From: Maribacter luteus
GTDB taxonomy: Bacteria > Bacteroidota > Bacteroidia > Flavobacteriales > Flavobacteriaceae
Direction of reading: 5' to 3'
Assembly (NCBI RefSeq): GCF_009674825.1
Contig: NZ_WKJH01000030.1
Coordinates: forward strand, 470,255-534,254
Length of the DNA stretch: 64,000 nt
Part shown: positions 1-9,003 of the stretch, piece after piece
Layout: every line of letters begins with the position of its first letter
Position numbering within the stretch: the stretch's first letter is position 1
Notes under the pieces: model-generated
Told to the model about the DNA's origin: nothing
The model's input: only the letters and a program-made list of their open reading frames with translations
Databases searched by the model: none
Position numbers and translations under genes: made by a program

Positions 1-468
1 ATGCCGGATATTCTCCCAAAAGAAGGGTTACAGTTTCAATTACCAAAGAGCTTTAATCAAGTTTCTTGGTACGGAAGAGGGCCTTTTGAAACCTATCCCG
101 ATAGAAAGACCGGGGCTAAATTCGGAGTGTATGATTCAAATGCCAATGAAATGTACGTGCCATATATCTTGCCTCAGGATTATGGCAACCGTACCGATGT
201 TAGGTGGTTGAAAGTTAGTGACGAAAAAGGAAATGGATTATTGATTTCGGGTGATCTACCACTGAATTTCAGTTTACACAAATATGACACCGATAACCTC
301 TCTCGTGCCGTTTACACCTATCAACTAAAAGAATCATCAAATATCATATTGAATATTGACCATAAAGTTTCAGGGGTCGGTGGCACTGCTATAAGACAGT
401 TACAAACCTATCGTGAAAAAGCGACAAGCGGTCATTATAAACTAAAAATAAAACCATTTACTAAATAG
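1..468 (+). CDS. GH2 beta-galactosidase, C-terminal part (cut by window edge)
   Basis: This is the last ~155 residues of a LacZ-type glycoside hydrolase family 2 beta-galactosidase. It covers the small-chain (domain 5) beta-sandwich, recognised by WYGRGPFETYPDRKTGA near residue 23 and YILPQDYGNRTDVRW near 56. The catalytic TIM barrel, with its acid/base and nucleophile glutamates, would lie upstream of base 1. The first ATG is therefore almost certainly an internal methionine. Full-length relatives are about 1000 residues. The gene converges with the EamA gene at 522-1352, with only ~50 bp between them and no obvious terminator. Confidence 0.9.
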   Translation: MPDILPKEGLQFQLPKSFNQVSWYGRGPFETYPDRKTGAKFGVYDSNANEMYVPYILPQDYGNRTDVRWLKVSDEKGNGLLISGDLPLNFSLHKYDTDNLSRAVYTYQLKESSNIILNIDHKVSGVGGTAIRQLQTYREKATSGHYKLKIKPFTK

Positions 469-521
469 TAGATTTATTAAAGCGTTATAATTTTATGTCC
501 GTTTATCCCAGTAAACAATGT

Positions 522-1352
522 TCAATCCTTGCTTACAAAAACATTGGCTACAAGTGCCCCAACAATCATAAGAATACCCAAGAGACTCCATATAGTATAT
601 ACATCTCCAAACCATAAAACACCTACGGTTAGGGTAAAAATTACTTCAATATATTTTAATGGCGCCACTAAATTGGTTTTGGCAACTTGAAATGCCTTGG
701 TCATAAATATCTGACCGAAAAAACCAAATATCCCTAAACTTAAAAACAACAACCAATCGTTACCTTCAGGATTTTTCCAATTGAATAAACTCAGAACACC
801 CCCGATAACCGTTCCTACGAACATAAAATAATTCACGATTACAATTGGTTTATCGCTTTTTCCTATCCTACGAATGGCAACATAAACCAAACCACTGAAA
901 ACCGAAGCAGCCAATATTAAAACAAGTCCTGTATTATCAATAGCGCCATCAAATCCTTTCAAAACAAGAACGCCTAAAAAGGCCATGAAAAATAGGGGCC
1001 ATTGTAGTGGCTTAAGTTTTTCCTTCAACAATATTAGGGCAAAAAAAGTAGCGAATATGGGAGATAAATACCGAAGGGAAACGGCCGTTCCCACTGATAG
1101 ATACTTTAATGACATAAAGAAAAGACTCATGGCTGTCAATCCTATAATGGACCTTAGTAACATTAATGATCTTTTATTACCCCAAATATCAATGCCTTTC
1201 CATAATATAAAAGTAGTTCCCAGAACAAAAGACCCCAAGGATCTGAAAAAAACAATCTCAAAAGTCGGGAAGCCAGACAGATATTTTACCACCGAATTCA
1301 TTAAAGTGAATGAAAAGGTGCTGATAATCATATAAAGGATAGCTTTTTTCAC
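522..1352 (-). CDS. EamA/DMT-family transporter
   Basis: A 276-residue, very hydrophobic protein with about ten predicted membrane helices arranged as two EamA repeats, the normal size for drug/metabolite transporters of the inner membrane. The first repeat contains the typical helix 3-4 segment (RYLSPIFATFFALILLKEKLKPLQW) and the second ends in a long glycine-rich helix. The substrate cannot be told from sequence. The reading frame opens with GTG at 1352; an in-frame ATG seven codons later (1331) is the alternative start. It stands alone on its strand. Confidence 0.85.
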   Translation of the reverse strand: MKKAILYMIISTFSFTLMNSVVKYLSGFPTFEIVFFRSLGSFVLGTTFILWKGIDIWGNKRSLMLLRSIIGLTAMSLFFMSLKYLSVGTAVSLRYLSPIFATFFALILLKEKLKPLQWPLFFMAFLGVLVLKGFDGAIDNTGLVLILAASVFSGLVYVAIRRIGKSDKPIVIVNYFMFVGTVIGGVLSLFNWKNPEGNDWLLFLSLGIFGFFGQIFMTKAFQVAKTNLVAPLKYIEVIFTLTVGVLWFGDVYTIWSLLGILMIVGALVANVFVSKD

Positions 1353-1677
1353 AGTTTAGTTTTGAACGATATAAGCCCAGTTCCTTTTATTTCAAATAGG
1401 GAAAAATAAAGGACGAGAATAGAAAATAAGCTTCAAAATTACTGCAAATTCCCCACTTGTATGATAATTACCCGAGATTTCGGAATTATAACATAATCAC
1501 GTTATTACATCCACTATCCTTTAAAAAAGGCACATGATATTTGGTAAAAAGCCAATACTTTTCCTAGTTACATCTTAAAATAGCCTACTTTCAATAATCG
1601 AATGAAAATGAAAACCTCTCTTTTAACCTTCAATTACATATAATTTATCTCTTCAAATTTGATTTTAAAACAAACAG

Positions 1678-1706
1678 AAAGACCAGCTCCACAGGAACTG
1701 GTCTTT
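1678..1706 (-). terminator. Intrinsic terminator of the rfb-galE operon
   Basis: A 13-bp stem with one C-A mismatch (AAAGACCAG arm at 1678-1686 and CTGGTCTTT arm at 1698-1706, extended inward by TCC/GGA) closes a 3-nt loop. Read on the minus strand it is followed by CTGTTTGTTTT, a T-rich tail. It lies about 300 bp beyond the galE stop in transcription direction, past the small reading frames at 1741-1997, suggesting those are on the same transcript. Confidence 0.75.
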
Positions 1707-1740
1707 ATCAGTAAGATTTGGGGAAACTACTTCTGATAGA

Positions 1741-1997
1741 TTATTGCATAAGGGTACTCATGGTAATTTCATGGTGTGAAATTTCAATATCGCAAATAAG
1801 ATGTATTTCATTTGTACCAATGGGTTGCACAAACCCTTTCTCTTGTATATGTATTTTATCATCAACCATAATGTTTCATTGAATATTTGATTCAAAAGTA
1901 GAACATTGGGTTGGGGAATAATCGCAAACAACTTTGAATGGATTCCTTCTTTCGGCGGATGACCAATAACTAAGGATGAATGCTTTTGAATTTTCAT
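1741..1997 (-). other. Small unrecognised reading frames downstream of galE (possible gene remnant)
   Basis: A 79-codon frame (1758-1997) begins 10 bp after galE. A second 42-codon frame (start 1869, stop 1741) overlaps its 3' part in another phase. The second has balanced, protein-like composition (many D, E, I, H) while the end of the first becomes basic and unusual. That pattern would fit a short gene broken by a frameshift near 1869. No family is recognised. The stretch sits between galE and the operon terminator. It could equally be noncoding leader or trailer DNA. Confidence 0.25.
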
Positions 1998-2007
1998 TTA
2001 TCTTAAA

Positions 2008-3039
2008 CTATGAGATTTTGACGGACTTACGTACTTTCTGTTCCCAATCCCACGCAGACTTCATAGCTTGGTCCAGTGTAGACTCCGCCTTCCAACCTAA
2101 AATATCATTAGCTTTTTTGGTACTCGCATAAGCGGTGATGACATCACCCGGTCTACGGTCAACGAGCTTATAATTTAATTTCTTATCCGAAATGCGTTCA
2201 AAACTATGGATAACCTCCAGAACGGAACTTCCCTTTCCTGTCCCCAAATTGAACACTTCATAATTAGCATTATTTTCTTGCTTTAGTAATCGCTTTAAGG
2301 CCACAACATGTGCCATTGCCAAGTCAACAACATGAATGTAGTCACGCACACAAGTACCATCCTCTGTAGGGTAATCATCACCGAAAACGGATAAACATTC
2401 GCGTAGTCCAACTCCTGTTTGGGTAATAAAAGGCACTAAATTCTGTGGAACGCCAATCGGTAATTCACCGATTTCCGCAGAAGGATGGGCGCCCATTGGA
2501 TTGAAATACCTTAGGGCAATGGCATTGAACCCTTCTTTCACATTGCACGTATCACGTAATATTTCCTCCCCGATCTGTTTAGTATTACCATATGGCGATT
2601 CGGCCGGTTTTACGGGTGCATTTTCGGTTATTGGCATTTCATCTGCCTGGCCATAAACGGTGCAGGAAGAACTGAAAATAAAATTAGCCCGGTTTTTATC
2701 CTGCAAATGCTGTAAAAGATAAACCAAGGAGCAAATATTGTTTTCATAATAAGCCAAGGGTTTTGCCACACTTTCACCTACCGCCTTATAAGCCGCAAAA
2801 TGAATTACCCCTTCAATGTCAGTATACTTTTTGAAAAAACCATTAACACTTGATTTATCCCGTAAATCGATATTTTCGAATATGGCTTCTTTTCCAGTTA
2901 TCTTTTTTATTCCTTGCAGTACATCTTCCGAGGAGTTACTTAGATCATCAATGATCACTACCTCAAACCCTTCATTTTGCAAGGCAACAACGGTATGGGA
3001 ACCTATGAAACCCAATCCACCTGTGACTAATATTTTCAT
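2008..3039 (-). CDS. galE: UDP-glucose 4-epimerase
   Basis: A 343-residue extended short-chain dehydrogenase/reductase, full length for GalE, that interconverts UDP-glucose and UDP-galactose with bound NAD. The Rossmann glycine motif TGGLGFIGSHT is at residues 7-17, the catalytic Ser-Ser-Cys-Thr stretch precedes VYG, and the catalytic Tyr-Lys pair is in YGNTK. PMGAHPSAEIGE in the substrate region is typical of GalE. It is the last gene of the rfbB-A-C-D-galE run, 27 bp after rfbD, so its UDP-galactose probably feeds the same polysaccharide. Confidence 0.95.
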   Translation of the reverse strand: MKILVTGGLGFIGSHTVVALQNEGFEVVIIDDLSNSSEDVLQGIKKITGKEAIFENIDLRDKSSVNGFFKKYTDIEGVIHFAAYKAVGESVAKPLAYYENNICSLVYLLQHLQDKNRANFIFSSSCTVYGQADEMPITENAPVKPAESPYGNTKQIGEEILRDTCNVKEGFNAIALRYFNPMGAHPSAEIGELPIGVPQNLVPFITQTGVGLRECLSVFGDDYPTEDGTCVRDYIHVVDLAMAHVVALKRLLKQENNANYEVFNLGTGKGSSVLEVIHSFERISDKKLNYKLVDRRPGDVITAYASTKKANDILGWKAESTLDQAMKSAWDWEQKVRKSVKIS

Positions 3040-3066
3040 TTTATTGTTTTATGGTTGTTTATTTGG

Positions 3067-3924
3067 TTATTCAAGCGTATTGCAAGCTTTTTTTAAGCTA
3101 TCCCTCCAATAAGGGATTTCTATTTTTAGTAACTTTTTGATTTTGCCTTTATCCAGGACACTAAAAGACGGTCTTTTAGCCGGAAGTGGATATGCATCAG
3201 TTCGTATAGGTAATAGTTGAACGTCAACCTTATTTATGTCAAAAATGGCCTTAGCAAAATCGTACCAACTCGCCACTCCCTCATTACTGTAATGATATAT
3301 ACCATAAGTATCTACCCTACTCCGTAATATCGAAAATATAACTTCTGCGAGGTCAATGGCATTAGTAGGCGTGCCCACTTGGTCATATACCACGGAAAGA
3401 CTATCCCTTTCCCTACCGTATTTTAGCATTGATTTCAAAAAATTGGAACCATGACCAGAATAAAGCCAAGAAGTACGAATGATAAAATACTTATCGCATA
3501 CAGATTCTATAGCCTGTTCTCCTTTTAATTTTGACCTACCATATTCCCCTAGGGCATTTGTTGAATCTTTTTCTGAATAAGGTACACTTTGCATACCGTC
3601 AAAGACAAAATCAGTAGAAATATGAATCAAAACGATATTATTTTGATTACAGACTTCTGCTAAGTTTTTAGGACCTATTTGGTTGACTAGATTTGCATTT
3701 TCAATATCTTTTTCCGCTCCGTCTACATTGGTATAAGCAGCGGTATTGATACAATAGTGGTAATCTTCTTCTTGGAACGCTTCATAAACAGCATCCCTAT
3801 CCGTAATATCCAACTCTTTTGAAGATCTATAAACTAAATTGATTGAATCCTTATGATTTACTGAAACCTCTTTAATACAGTTCGCTAATTGTCCATTACC
3901 GCCCGTAACCAATACTCGTAGCAT
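3067..3924 (-). CDS. rfbD: dTDP-4-dehydrorhamnose reductase
   Basis: A 285-residue SDR that makes the last step to dTDP-L-rhamnose. It shows the N-terminal TGGNGQLANCI nucleotide-binding loop, the HISTDFVFDG segment, and the catalytic Tyr-Lys in YGRSKLKGE. RTSWLYSGHGSNFLKSM and the C-terminal RPSFSVLDKGKI are typical of RmlD. It lies 9 bp after rfbC and 27 bp before galE, so it is clearly co-transcribed. Confidence 0.95.
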   Translation of the reverse strand: MLRVLVTGGNGQLANCIKEVSVNHKDSINLVYRSSKELDITDRDAVYEAFQEEDYHYCINTAAYTNVDGAEKDIENANLVNQIGPKNLAEVCNQNNIVLIHISTDFVFDGMQSVPYSEKDSTNALGEYGRSKLKGEQAIESVCDKYFIIRTSWLYSGHGSNFLKSMLKYGRERDSLSVVYDQVGTPTNAIDLAEVIFSILRSRVDTYGIYHYSNEGVASWYDFAKAIFDINKVDVQLLPIRTDAYPLPAKRPSFSVLDKGKIKKLLKIEIPYWRDSLKKACNTLE

Positions 3925-3933
3925 ATAATCGCT

Positions 3934-4497
3934 TTATGATTTAAGAAGAAGGCCTTCTGTGAATTCCTTATAAGTAGGTAATACTGAATCTTTTTCAGAT
4001 ATAATCAATTTACTCTCTGGAATTTGCCAGTCTATATTAAAAAATGGATCATTATAGAGCAATCCACCTTCGGATTCCTTGTTATAATAATTATCGCATT
4101 TGTATGAGAATATTGCTGTATCACTTAGAGTGACAAAACCATGGGCACAGCCTCGAGGTACAAAAATTTGGACATTGTTTTCATCGGATAATTCCATGGA
4201 AAACACATTGCCAAAAGTAGATGAATCCCGTCTTAAATCAACGACAACATCGAGCACTTTTCCTTGCGGAACACGTACTAATTTTGCTTGGGCGTTTTCT
4301 CCTTTTTGAAAATGGAGACCACGCAAAACGCCACGAGTGGACAGTGATTGATTATCTTGCACAAAGTTCACATCTTTCCCAGTTGCTTTAACGAACTTAT
4401 CATGATTATAGCTTTCGAAAAAATACCCACGTTCATCCTTAAAAACCCTTGGGGTAATTGTGTAACAATCTATTATATTTGTTTTATTTATTTGCAT
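3934..4497 (-). CDS. rfbC: dTDP-4-dehydrorhamnose 3,5-epimerase
   Basis: A 187-residue cupin of normal RmlC length. It epimerises C3 and C5 of dTDP-4-keto-6-deoxyglucose. Diagnostic stretches are the early FKDERGYFFESY, the active-site histidine in VLRGLHFQKG, the VLDVVVDLR strand, and VPRGCAHGFVTLSD. It starts 5 bp after rfbA and is followed 9 bp later by rfbD. Confidence 0.96.
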   Translation of the reverse strand: MQINKTNIIDCYTITPRVFKDERGYFFESYNHDKFVKATGKDVNFVQDNQSLSTRGVLRGLHFQKGENAQAKLVRVPQGKVLDVVVDLRRDSSTFGNVFSMELSDENNVQIFVPRGCAHGFVTLSDTAIFSYKCDNYYNKESEGGLLYNDPFFNIDWQIPESKLIISEKDSVLPTYKEFTEGLLLKS

Positions 4498-4502
4498 TGG
4501 TT

Positions 4503-5363
4503 CTAATTTAAAGAATCTATCAAGGTCTTGCTATAACCACTTTTGACCAAAGGTAAGGTGAGTTTTTTATATTGTTGTTTTGTTATAAATCCCATTTTAA
4601 ATGCAGCAGCCTCTATGGATCCGACTTTAAGCCCTTGTCTTTCCTCTATAACCTGAACGAATTGTGCTGCCTGCATCAAGGAATTGAATGTTCCTGTATC
4701 TAACCAAGCCGTACCTCTATCCAAAATACTTACTTGTAATTTCCCCTGTCTAAGGTATTCTTTGTTCACATCGGTGATTTCCAATTCCCCACGCGCACTT
4801 GGTTTTATGTTCTTTGCTATTTCCACAACGTTATTGTCATAAAAATATATGCCAGGTACTGCATAACTAGATTTAGGTTTTTCAGGTTTTTCCTCTATGG
4901 ATATAGCTTTATTATCTTTATCAAACTCGACCACACCATATCTTTCTGGATCATTTACATGATATGCATAGATAATACCTCCATCAGGGTCATTATTCGA
5001 TTGTAAAAGTTTCTCCAATCCCGTTCCATAAAATATATTGTCACCAAGTATTAAGGCAACCTTATCTTTTCCTATGAATTTCTCTCCAATGATAAAAGCT
5101 TCTGCCAAACCGTTCGGTTCGGATTGCACGGCATATTCAAATTTACATCCGTATTTGCTTCCATCTCCCAAAAGTTTTTTGAACATTGGAAGGTCATAAG
5201 GTGTAGAAATAATCAATATATCCCATATACCGGATTCAATCAATGTACTGAGTGGATAATATATCATCGGTTTGTCATAAACCGGCATCAATTGCTTGCT
5301 TACTGCCAAGGTACATGGATGCAATCTGGTTCCTGACCCCCCTGCTAGAATTATTCCTTTCAT
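4503..5363 (-). CDS. rfbA: Glucose-1-phosphate thymidylyltransferase
   Basis: A 286-residue nucleotidyltransferase of the RmlA family that makes dTDP-glucose from dTTP and glucose-1-phosphate. The signature loop [11 protein letters not shown] is at residues 8-18, followed by [47 protein letters not shown] and [11 protein letters not shown] are the other family motifs. Second gene of the rfb operon, 36 bp after rfbB. Confidence 0.97.
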   Translation of the reverse strand: MKGIILAGGSGTRLHPCTLAVSKQLMPVYDKPMIYYPLSTLIESGIWDILIISTPYDLPMFKKLLGDGSKYGCKFEYAVQSEPNGLAEAFIIGEKFIGKDKVALILGDNIFYGTGLEKLLQSNNDPDGGIIYAYHVNDPERYGVVEFDKDNKAISIEEKPEKPKSSYAVPGIYFYDNNVVEIAKNIKPSARGELEITDVNKEYLRQGKLQVSILDRGTAWLDTGTFNSLMQAAQFVQVIEERQGLKVGSIEAAAFKMGFITKQQYKKLTLPLVKSGYSKTLIDSLN

Positions 5364-5399
5364 ATCATTTTTTTTAGATTATATAATTGTAGGTCAGAC

Positions 5400-6425
5400 C
5401 TATTGAATTTTTGTGGTGTACTTTTCGAGATACCACTGAATAGTTTTTTCTATACCCGATTCAAAATTTTCATCGGCTTTCCACCCAAGCTTATCTTCTA
5501 TTTTAGAAGCATCGATGGCGTATCTAAAATCATGTCCTGCACGATCTTCGACATAAGTTATTAAATCAAGATAACTTTTCCCGTTTTTACGGGGTTCTTT
5601 TTTATCCAACAATTCACAAATGGTTGTTGCGATATAAAGATTGGTTCGTTCGTTCCTTCCTCCTATATTATAGGTTTCGCCTGAAATTCCTTTTTCATAT
5701 GCCAGGGAGATACCCTTACAATGATCTAATACATAAAGCCAATCGCGAATATTTTGACCATCACCATAAATAGGAATTGCTTCCTCGGAAATTGCTTTTC
5801 GAATGATAGTCGGGATTAATTTCTCGTCATGCTGTTTTGGACCATAATTATTTGAACAATTGGTTGTTACAATATTCATTCCAAAGGTATGATGATAACT
5901 TCGTACAATAAAATCAGATGAAGCTTTTGAGGCACTATATGGACTATTTGGTGCATAGGGAGTAGTTTCTTTAAAAAGGCCTTCTTTACCCAATGTACCA
6001 TATACTTCGTCTGTAGAAACATGATGAAAACGACAATTCCCATAATCTTCTTTATATACACCCGGCGCGGTCATCCAATGATTTTTAGCCACATCTATTA
6101 AATTAAATGTACCTAAGATATTGGTCTGCATAAACGCATCAGGACGTTTTATTGAGTTATCTACATGGGACTCCGCGGCAAAATGTATTACTCCTTTAAA
6201 ATCATAATCTACGAACAATTGTTCTAACAGACTACGATTACAAATATCCCCTTCTACAAAAAAATAACGCTCATGATTTTCGATTTCCTGCAGATTAGAT
6301 ACATCACCAGCATAGGTAAGTGCGTCAATATTCACAATTTTCAGGTTTGGGTATTCTTCAAGAAAATATGGAATGAAATTAGACCCGATAAAACCGGCAC
6401 CTCCAGTGATTAATATATGCTCCAT
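5400..6425 (-). CDS. rfbB: dTDP-glucose 4,6-dehydratase
   Basis: A 341-residue extended SDR. It oxidises and dehydrates dTDP-glucose to the 4-keto-6-deoxy sugar. Motifs: TGGAGFIGSNF at residues 7-17, HFAAESHVDNS, the HVSTDEVYG active-site segment, the YSASKASSD Tyr-Lys pair, and RDWLYVLDHCKG. First gene of the rfb operon; a strong candidate promoter lies just upstream at 6456-6519. Confidence 0.97.
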   Translation of the reverse strand: MEHILITGGAGFIGSNFIPYFLEEYPNLKIVNIDALTYAGDVSNLQEIENHERYFFVEGDICNRSLLEQLFVDYDFKGVIHFAAESHVDNSIKRPDAFMQTNILGTFNLIDVAKNHWMTAPGVYKEDYGNCRFHHVSTDEVYGTLGKEGLFKETTPYAPNSPYSASKASSDFIVRSYHHTFGMNIVTTNCSNNYGPKQHDEKLIPTIIRKAISEEAIPIYGDGQNIRDWLYVLDHCKGISLAYEKGISGETYNIGGRNERTNLYIATTICELLDKKEPRKNGKSYLDLITYVEDRAGHDFRYAIDASKIEDKLGWKADENFESGIEKTIQWYLEKYTTKIQ

Positions 6426-6455
6426 TTATTTTTAGTTAAGTATTTTATTTTTTTG

Positions 6456-6519
6456 TAAATATAATCCTACATTTAAATAAATTTAAAAGATTGTTGTGAA
6501 ATACGTTTTTAGTGTGGTC
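6456..6519 (-). promoter_or_regulatory. Candidate activator-dependent promoter of the rfb operon (shared design, copy A)
   Basis: Read on the minus strand, a -7-like box TATATTTA (6456-6463) lies 30 nt before the rfbB ATG. Exactly 27 nt upstream of the box is CACAACAA (plus-strand TTGTTGTG, 6491-6498), with a weak second copy (5 of 8) 21 bp further at 6512-6519. No -33 TTG is present at the usual spacing. Copies B (30590), C (14363) and D (22387) have the same box and spacing. Confidence 0.65.
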
Positions 6520-6668
6520 GAAGAACAATAAGTGACGATGAATCAATTGATAAAATTAATGATATTGCCTTTTTAATTGATTGAAAAAATAGACATTAAC
6601 CTATTTTCATATTATTTTTCCTACTTTTAACACTTCTTAATGCCAACCCCTGTTCAATACTTTTTTAA

Positions 6669-7778
6669 ATGAAAAAACCCTTAATCGCTGCAGTTGATGA
6701 TGAAATAATGAACATAGAATTAATTGGGTTTATTATCAGATCCATTGATTATGATTATTTCGGTATTCAAAATAGTCGCCTAGTTATTTCTGAATTTCTT
6801 AAAAAAACCCCGGACTTAATTTTGTTAGACGTCCAAATGCCACATTTCACAGGTTTTGAAATTTGTGAACAATTAAAGTCCAATGAGCAATTAAAAGATA
6901 TACCCATCATATTTCTTACCGGTATGAACAGTACGGAAAACAAAGTTACCGGTTTTGAACTTGGCGGTGTGGATTACGTAACCAAACCATTTAACAAGCA
7001 AGAATTAATTGCCCGTATTCGAACACATGTTAGCCTGGTAAAGGCCAAACAAAAAATAGAACTACAATCAAAAAAACTTGAACAGGACCTTGTTATCAAG
7101 AATCGACTTTTTTCAATTATCGGCCATGACTTACGATCTCCCTTAAGTGCCATAAAAATGCAATTGGATTTTATCTTACGTGGTATAATTGATCCTTCAG
7201 ATGATAAATTCGTTGATTCAACAGTTCATAGCCTCGCCAACACAACAGATGAGGCTTTTAACCTGCTGGACAATCTGTTAAATTGGGCAAAGTCCGAAAG
7301 TGGTGTCTTAAGTATAATCGATGAAAAAATAAACCTAAAGGAAATTGTTGAACAAAATGAGCGATTGTTAAAAATGGCCTTGGATGACAAACAGATTACA
7401 TTTAATATCGAAGTACCTGAAGACGCTTTTATTATGGCCGATTTGAATATGCTCAAGACCATTCTAAGAAACTTGTTATCAAATGCCCTGAAGTTCACCC
7501 CAAAAAAAGGCACGATTACAATTGCAGCAACTCCGAATAAGTCAAAATGGTCTATCTCCGTTACTGATAGTGGAACAGGAATGTCTCCTGAAGAGCTCGA
7601 AAAAGTAATGGACAAGAATGCCCATTTTTCAAAAGTAGGGACCGAACAGGAAGCCGGAACCGGACTAGGGTTGATTCTATGCCAAGATTTTATAAAAAAA
7701 AACGGAGGAGAACTAATGGTCGAAAGTACATTGGGAGAAGGCAGTAGTTTTTCATTCGAAATGCCAGCCGCCAATTAA
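6669..7778 (+). CDS. Soluble hybrid sensor: receiver domain followed by histidine kinase
   Basis: A 369-residue cytoplasmic protein without membrane segments. An N-terminal receiver (about 1-125) has the phospho-acceptor D54 in LLDVQMPH and the conserved lysine in VTKPFN. A short coiled coil leads to a HisKA domain with H153 in IIGHDLRSP. The HATPase domain has NLLSNALKFTP, DSGTGMS and GTGLGL boxes. The receiver precedes the kinase, so the kinase may be tuned by phosphorylation of its own receiver rather than by a classical sensor. It is divergent from rfbB, and its stop codon overlaps that of the convergent glycosyltransferase at 7775. The partner is not evident. Confidence 0.88.
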   Translation: MKKPLIAAVDDEIMNIELIGFIIRSIDYDYFGIQNSRLVISEFLKKTPDLILLDVQMPHFTGFEICEQLKSNEQLKDIPIIFLTGMNSTENKVTGFELGGVDYVTKPFNKQELIARIRTHVSLVKAKQKIELQSKKLEQDLVIKNRLFSIIGHDLRSPLSAIKMQLDFILRGIIDPSDDKFVDSTVHSLANTTDEAFNLLDNLLNWAKSESGVLSIIDEKINLKEIVEQNERLLKMALDDKQITFNIEVPEDAFIMADLNMLKTILRNLLSNALKFTPKKGTITIAATPNKSKWSISVTDSGTGMSPEELEKVMDKNAHFSKVGTEQEAGTGLGLILCQDFIKKNGGELMVESTLGEGSSFSFEMPAAN

Positions 7779-8992
7779 GAATCTTGCACAGCTATTTTTT
7801 CTGTTTTGCCACGTTGCGCCCGTTCCCAATTCACTGTTTGGTTTCCTTTTAGATACCTCCCAAACCCCAAGTATACCGACAGGTTCATGATAAAAAAGTA
7901 ATAAGGGATGAAAAGTGCTTTCAGCCTTATTTTACGATGTTCTAAGAACCAGCCTAACAAGGCGGCGGCATAAAAAGCAATTTGTCCCCAAAATAGAAAA
8001 CTATACATTCCGAAACTCAATAATCCTTCGCTTTTTGCCAGAAGATAGTTCATGGGTAGAATCAATAATAACAATAAGGGAGTCAATGTCCATCGTAAGA
8101 CCCTATGCGATATATACTGAAAAGAAAGGATCCCATATTTGAAGACATTCAATAAGGAACGTAGACGTACTACAGATTGTATTCCACCTGCGGATATACG
8201 TATTTTACGTTTCAACTCTTCCTTAACATTGGCCGAAGCCGTTTCAATAGCAAAAGCATTCGGATTATATTGAATGGTATATCCCGACATGGCCACTCTT
8301 AGCGAAATCATAAAATCGTCTAATAATGTATCTTTTTCAACTTCTTGCCACAGTTCGGTTCTAATAGCGAACAGTTCACCAGCGGCACCAACTACTGAAT
8401 ATAGTTCGGCATCCCATTTTTTTAATTGGGATTCATATTTCCAATACATACCCTCGCCTGCTCCAGAAGCACTATCGGCATCGCTTCCATAGATACGTTT
8501 CTCACCGGAAACACAACCTACTTTGGGGTTTCTGAATAACCTTACGATTTCTTTAATAGACTCTTTTCCAAGATCTGTATTTCCATCGGAAAAAATCACA
8601 ATAGGGGTTTTTACATGCTTCATTCCCCTGTTCATTGCCGCAATCTTACCAGCCCGTTCAGGCTGATGCAAAACCTTTATATCATCATAATTCTTTAATA
8701 TTTCGGGAGTACCGTCGTCGGAACCATCCGTTACCCATAATTGGGTAACCTTATCTTGCGGATATTCTAGATTTCTCGAATTTTGAATCTTTCTGTCCAA
8801 ATAATCCTTTTCATTATAAGCAGCAACAAAAAGGGTTACCTCTGGTTCGTAATCGGTATTCCCAGTAAATTCTTTTGACAAACCTAGGATTCGTCTAATC
8901 TTAATAATCAAGAACAATACGATTCCATATCCCAGATATGAATAAAAAATGATGAAAAGAGAAACCCAGAACAAATATTTCAATACTTCCAT
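7775..8992 (-). CDS. Membrane-bound family 2 glycosyltransferase
   Basis: A 405-residue processive-type GT2 with one N-terminal membrane helix (about 5-28), a cytosolic GT-A domain, and three to four helices at the C-terminus (after ~290). Visible motifs are VAAYNEKDYL, the nucleotide-binding DGSDDGT, SDGNTD in place of a classical DxD, and LLDDFMISLRVA. This is the layout of BcsA/IcaA-like enzymes that add a sugar at the inner-membrane face, but no PilZ domain is present. It is the last gene of the UXS operon, 11 bp after the acyltransferase. Confidence 0.88.
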   Translation of the reverse strand: MEVLKYLFWVSLFIIFYSYLGYGIVLFLIIKIRRILGLSKEFTGNTDYEPEVTLFVAAYNEKDYLDRKIQNSRNLEYPQDKVTQLWVTDGSDDGTPEILKNYDDIKVLHQPERAGKIAAMNRGMKHVKTPIVIFSDGNTDLGKESIKEIVRLFRNPKVGCVSGEKRIYGSDADSASGAGEGMYWKYESQLKKWDAELYSVVGAAGELFAIRTELWQEVEKDTLLDDFMISLRVAMSGYTIQYNPNAFAIETASANVKEELKRKIRISAGGIQSVVRLRSLLNVFKYGILSFQYISHRVLRWTLTPLLLLLILPMNYLLAKSEGLLSFGMYSFLFWGQIAFYAAALLGWFLEHRKIRLKALFIPYYFFIMNLSVYLGFGRYLKGNQTVNWERAQRGKTEKIAVQDS

Positions 8993-9003
8993 ATATTTAT
9001 TGT

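Larger units (their letters stand above)
1353..2007. other. 655-bp intergenic region between the EamA and galE genes
   Basis: AT-rich sequence. It holds an intrinsic terminator for the minus-strand rfb-galE operon (1678-1706) and two short overlapping minus-strand reading frames of uncertain status (1741-1997). Nothing else is evident; the 1353-1670 part shows no convincing gene or repeat and probably contains the EamA promoter. Confidence 0.6.

Noticed and set aside
985..1335. 116-codon plus-strand frame inside the EamA gene
   Set aside because: Antisense to a well-supported membrane transporter; no recognisable domain.
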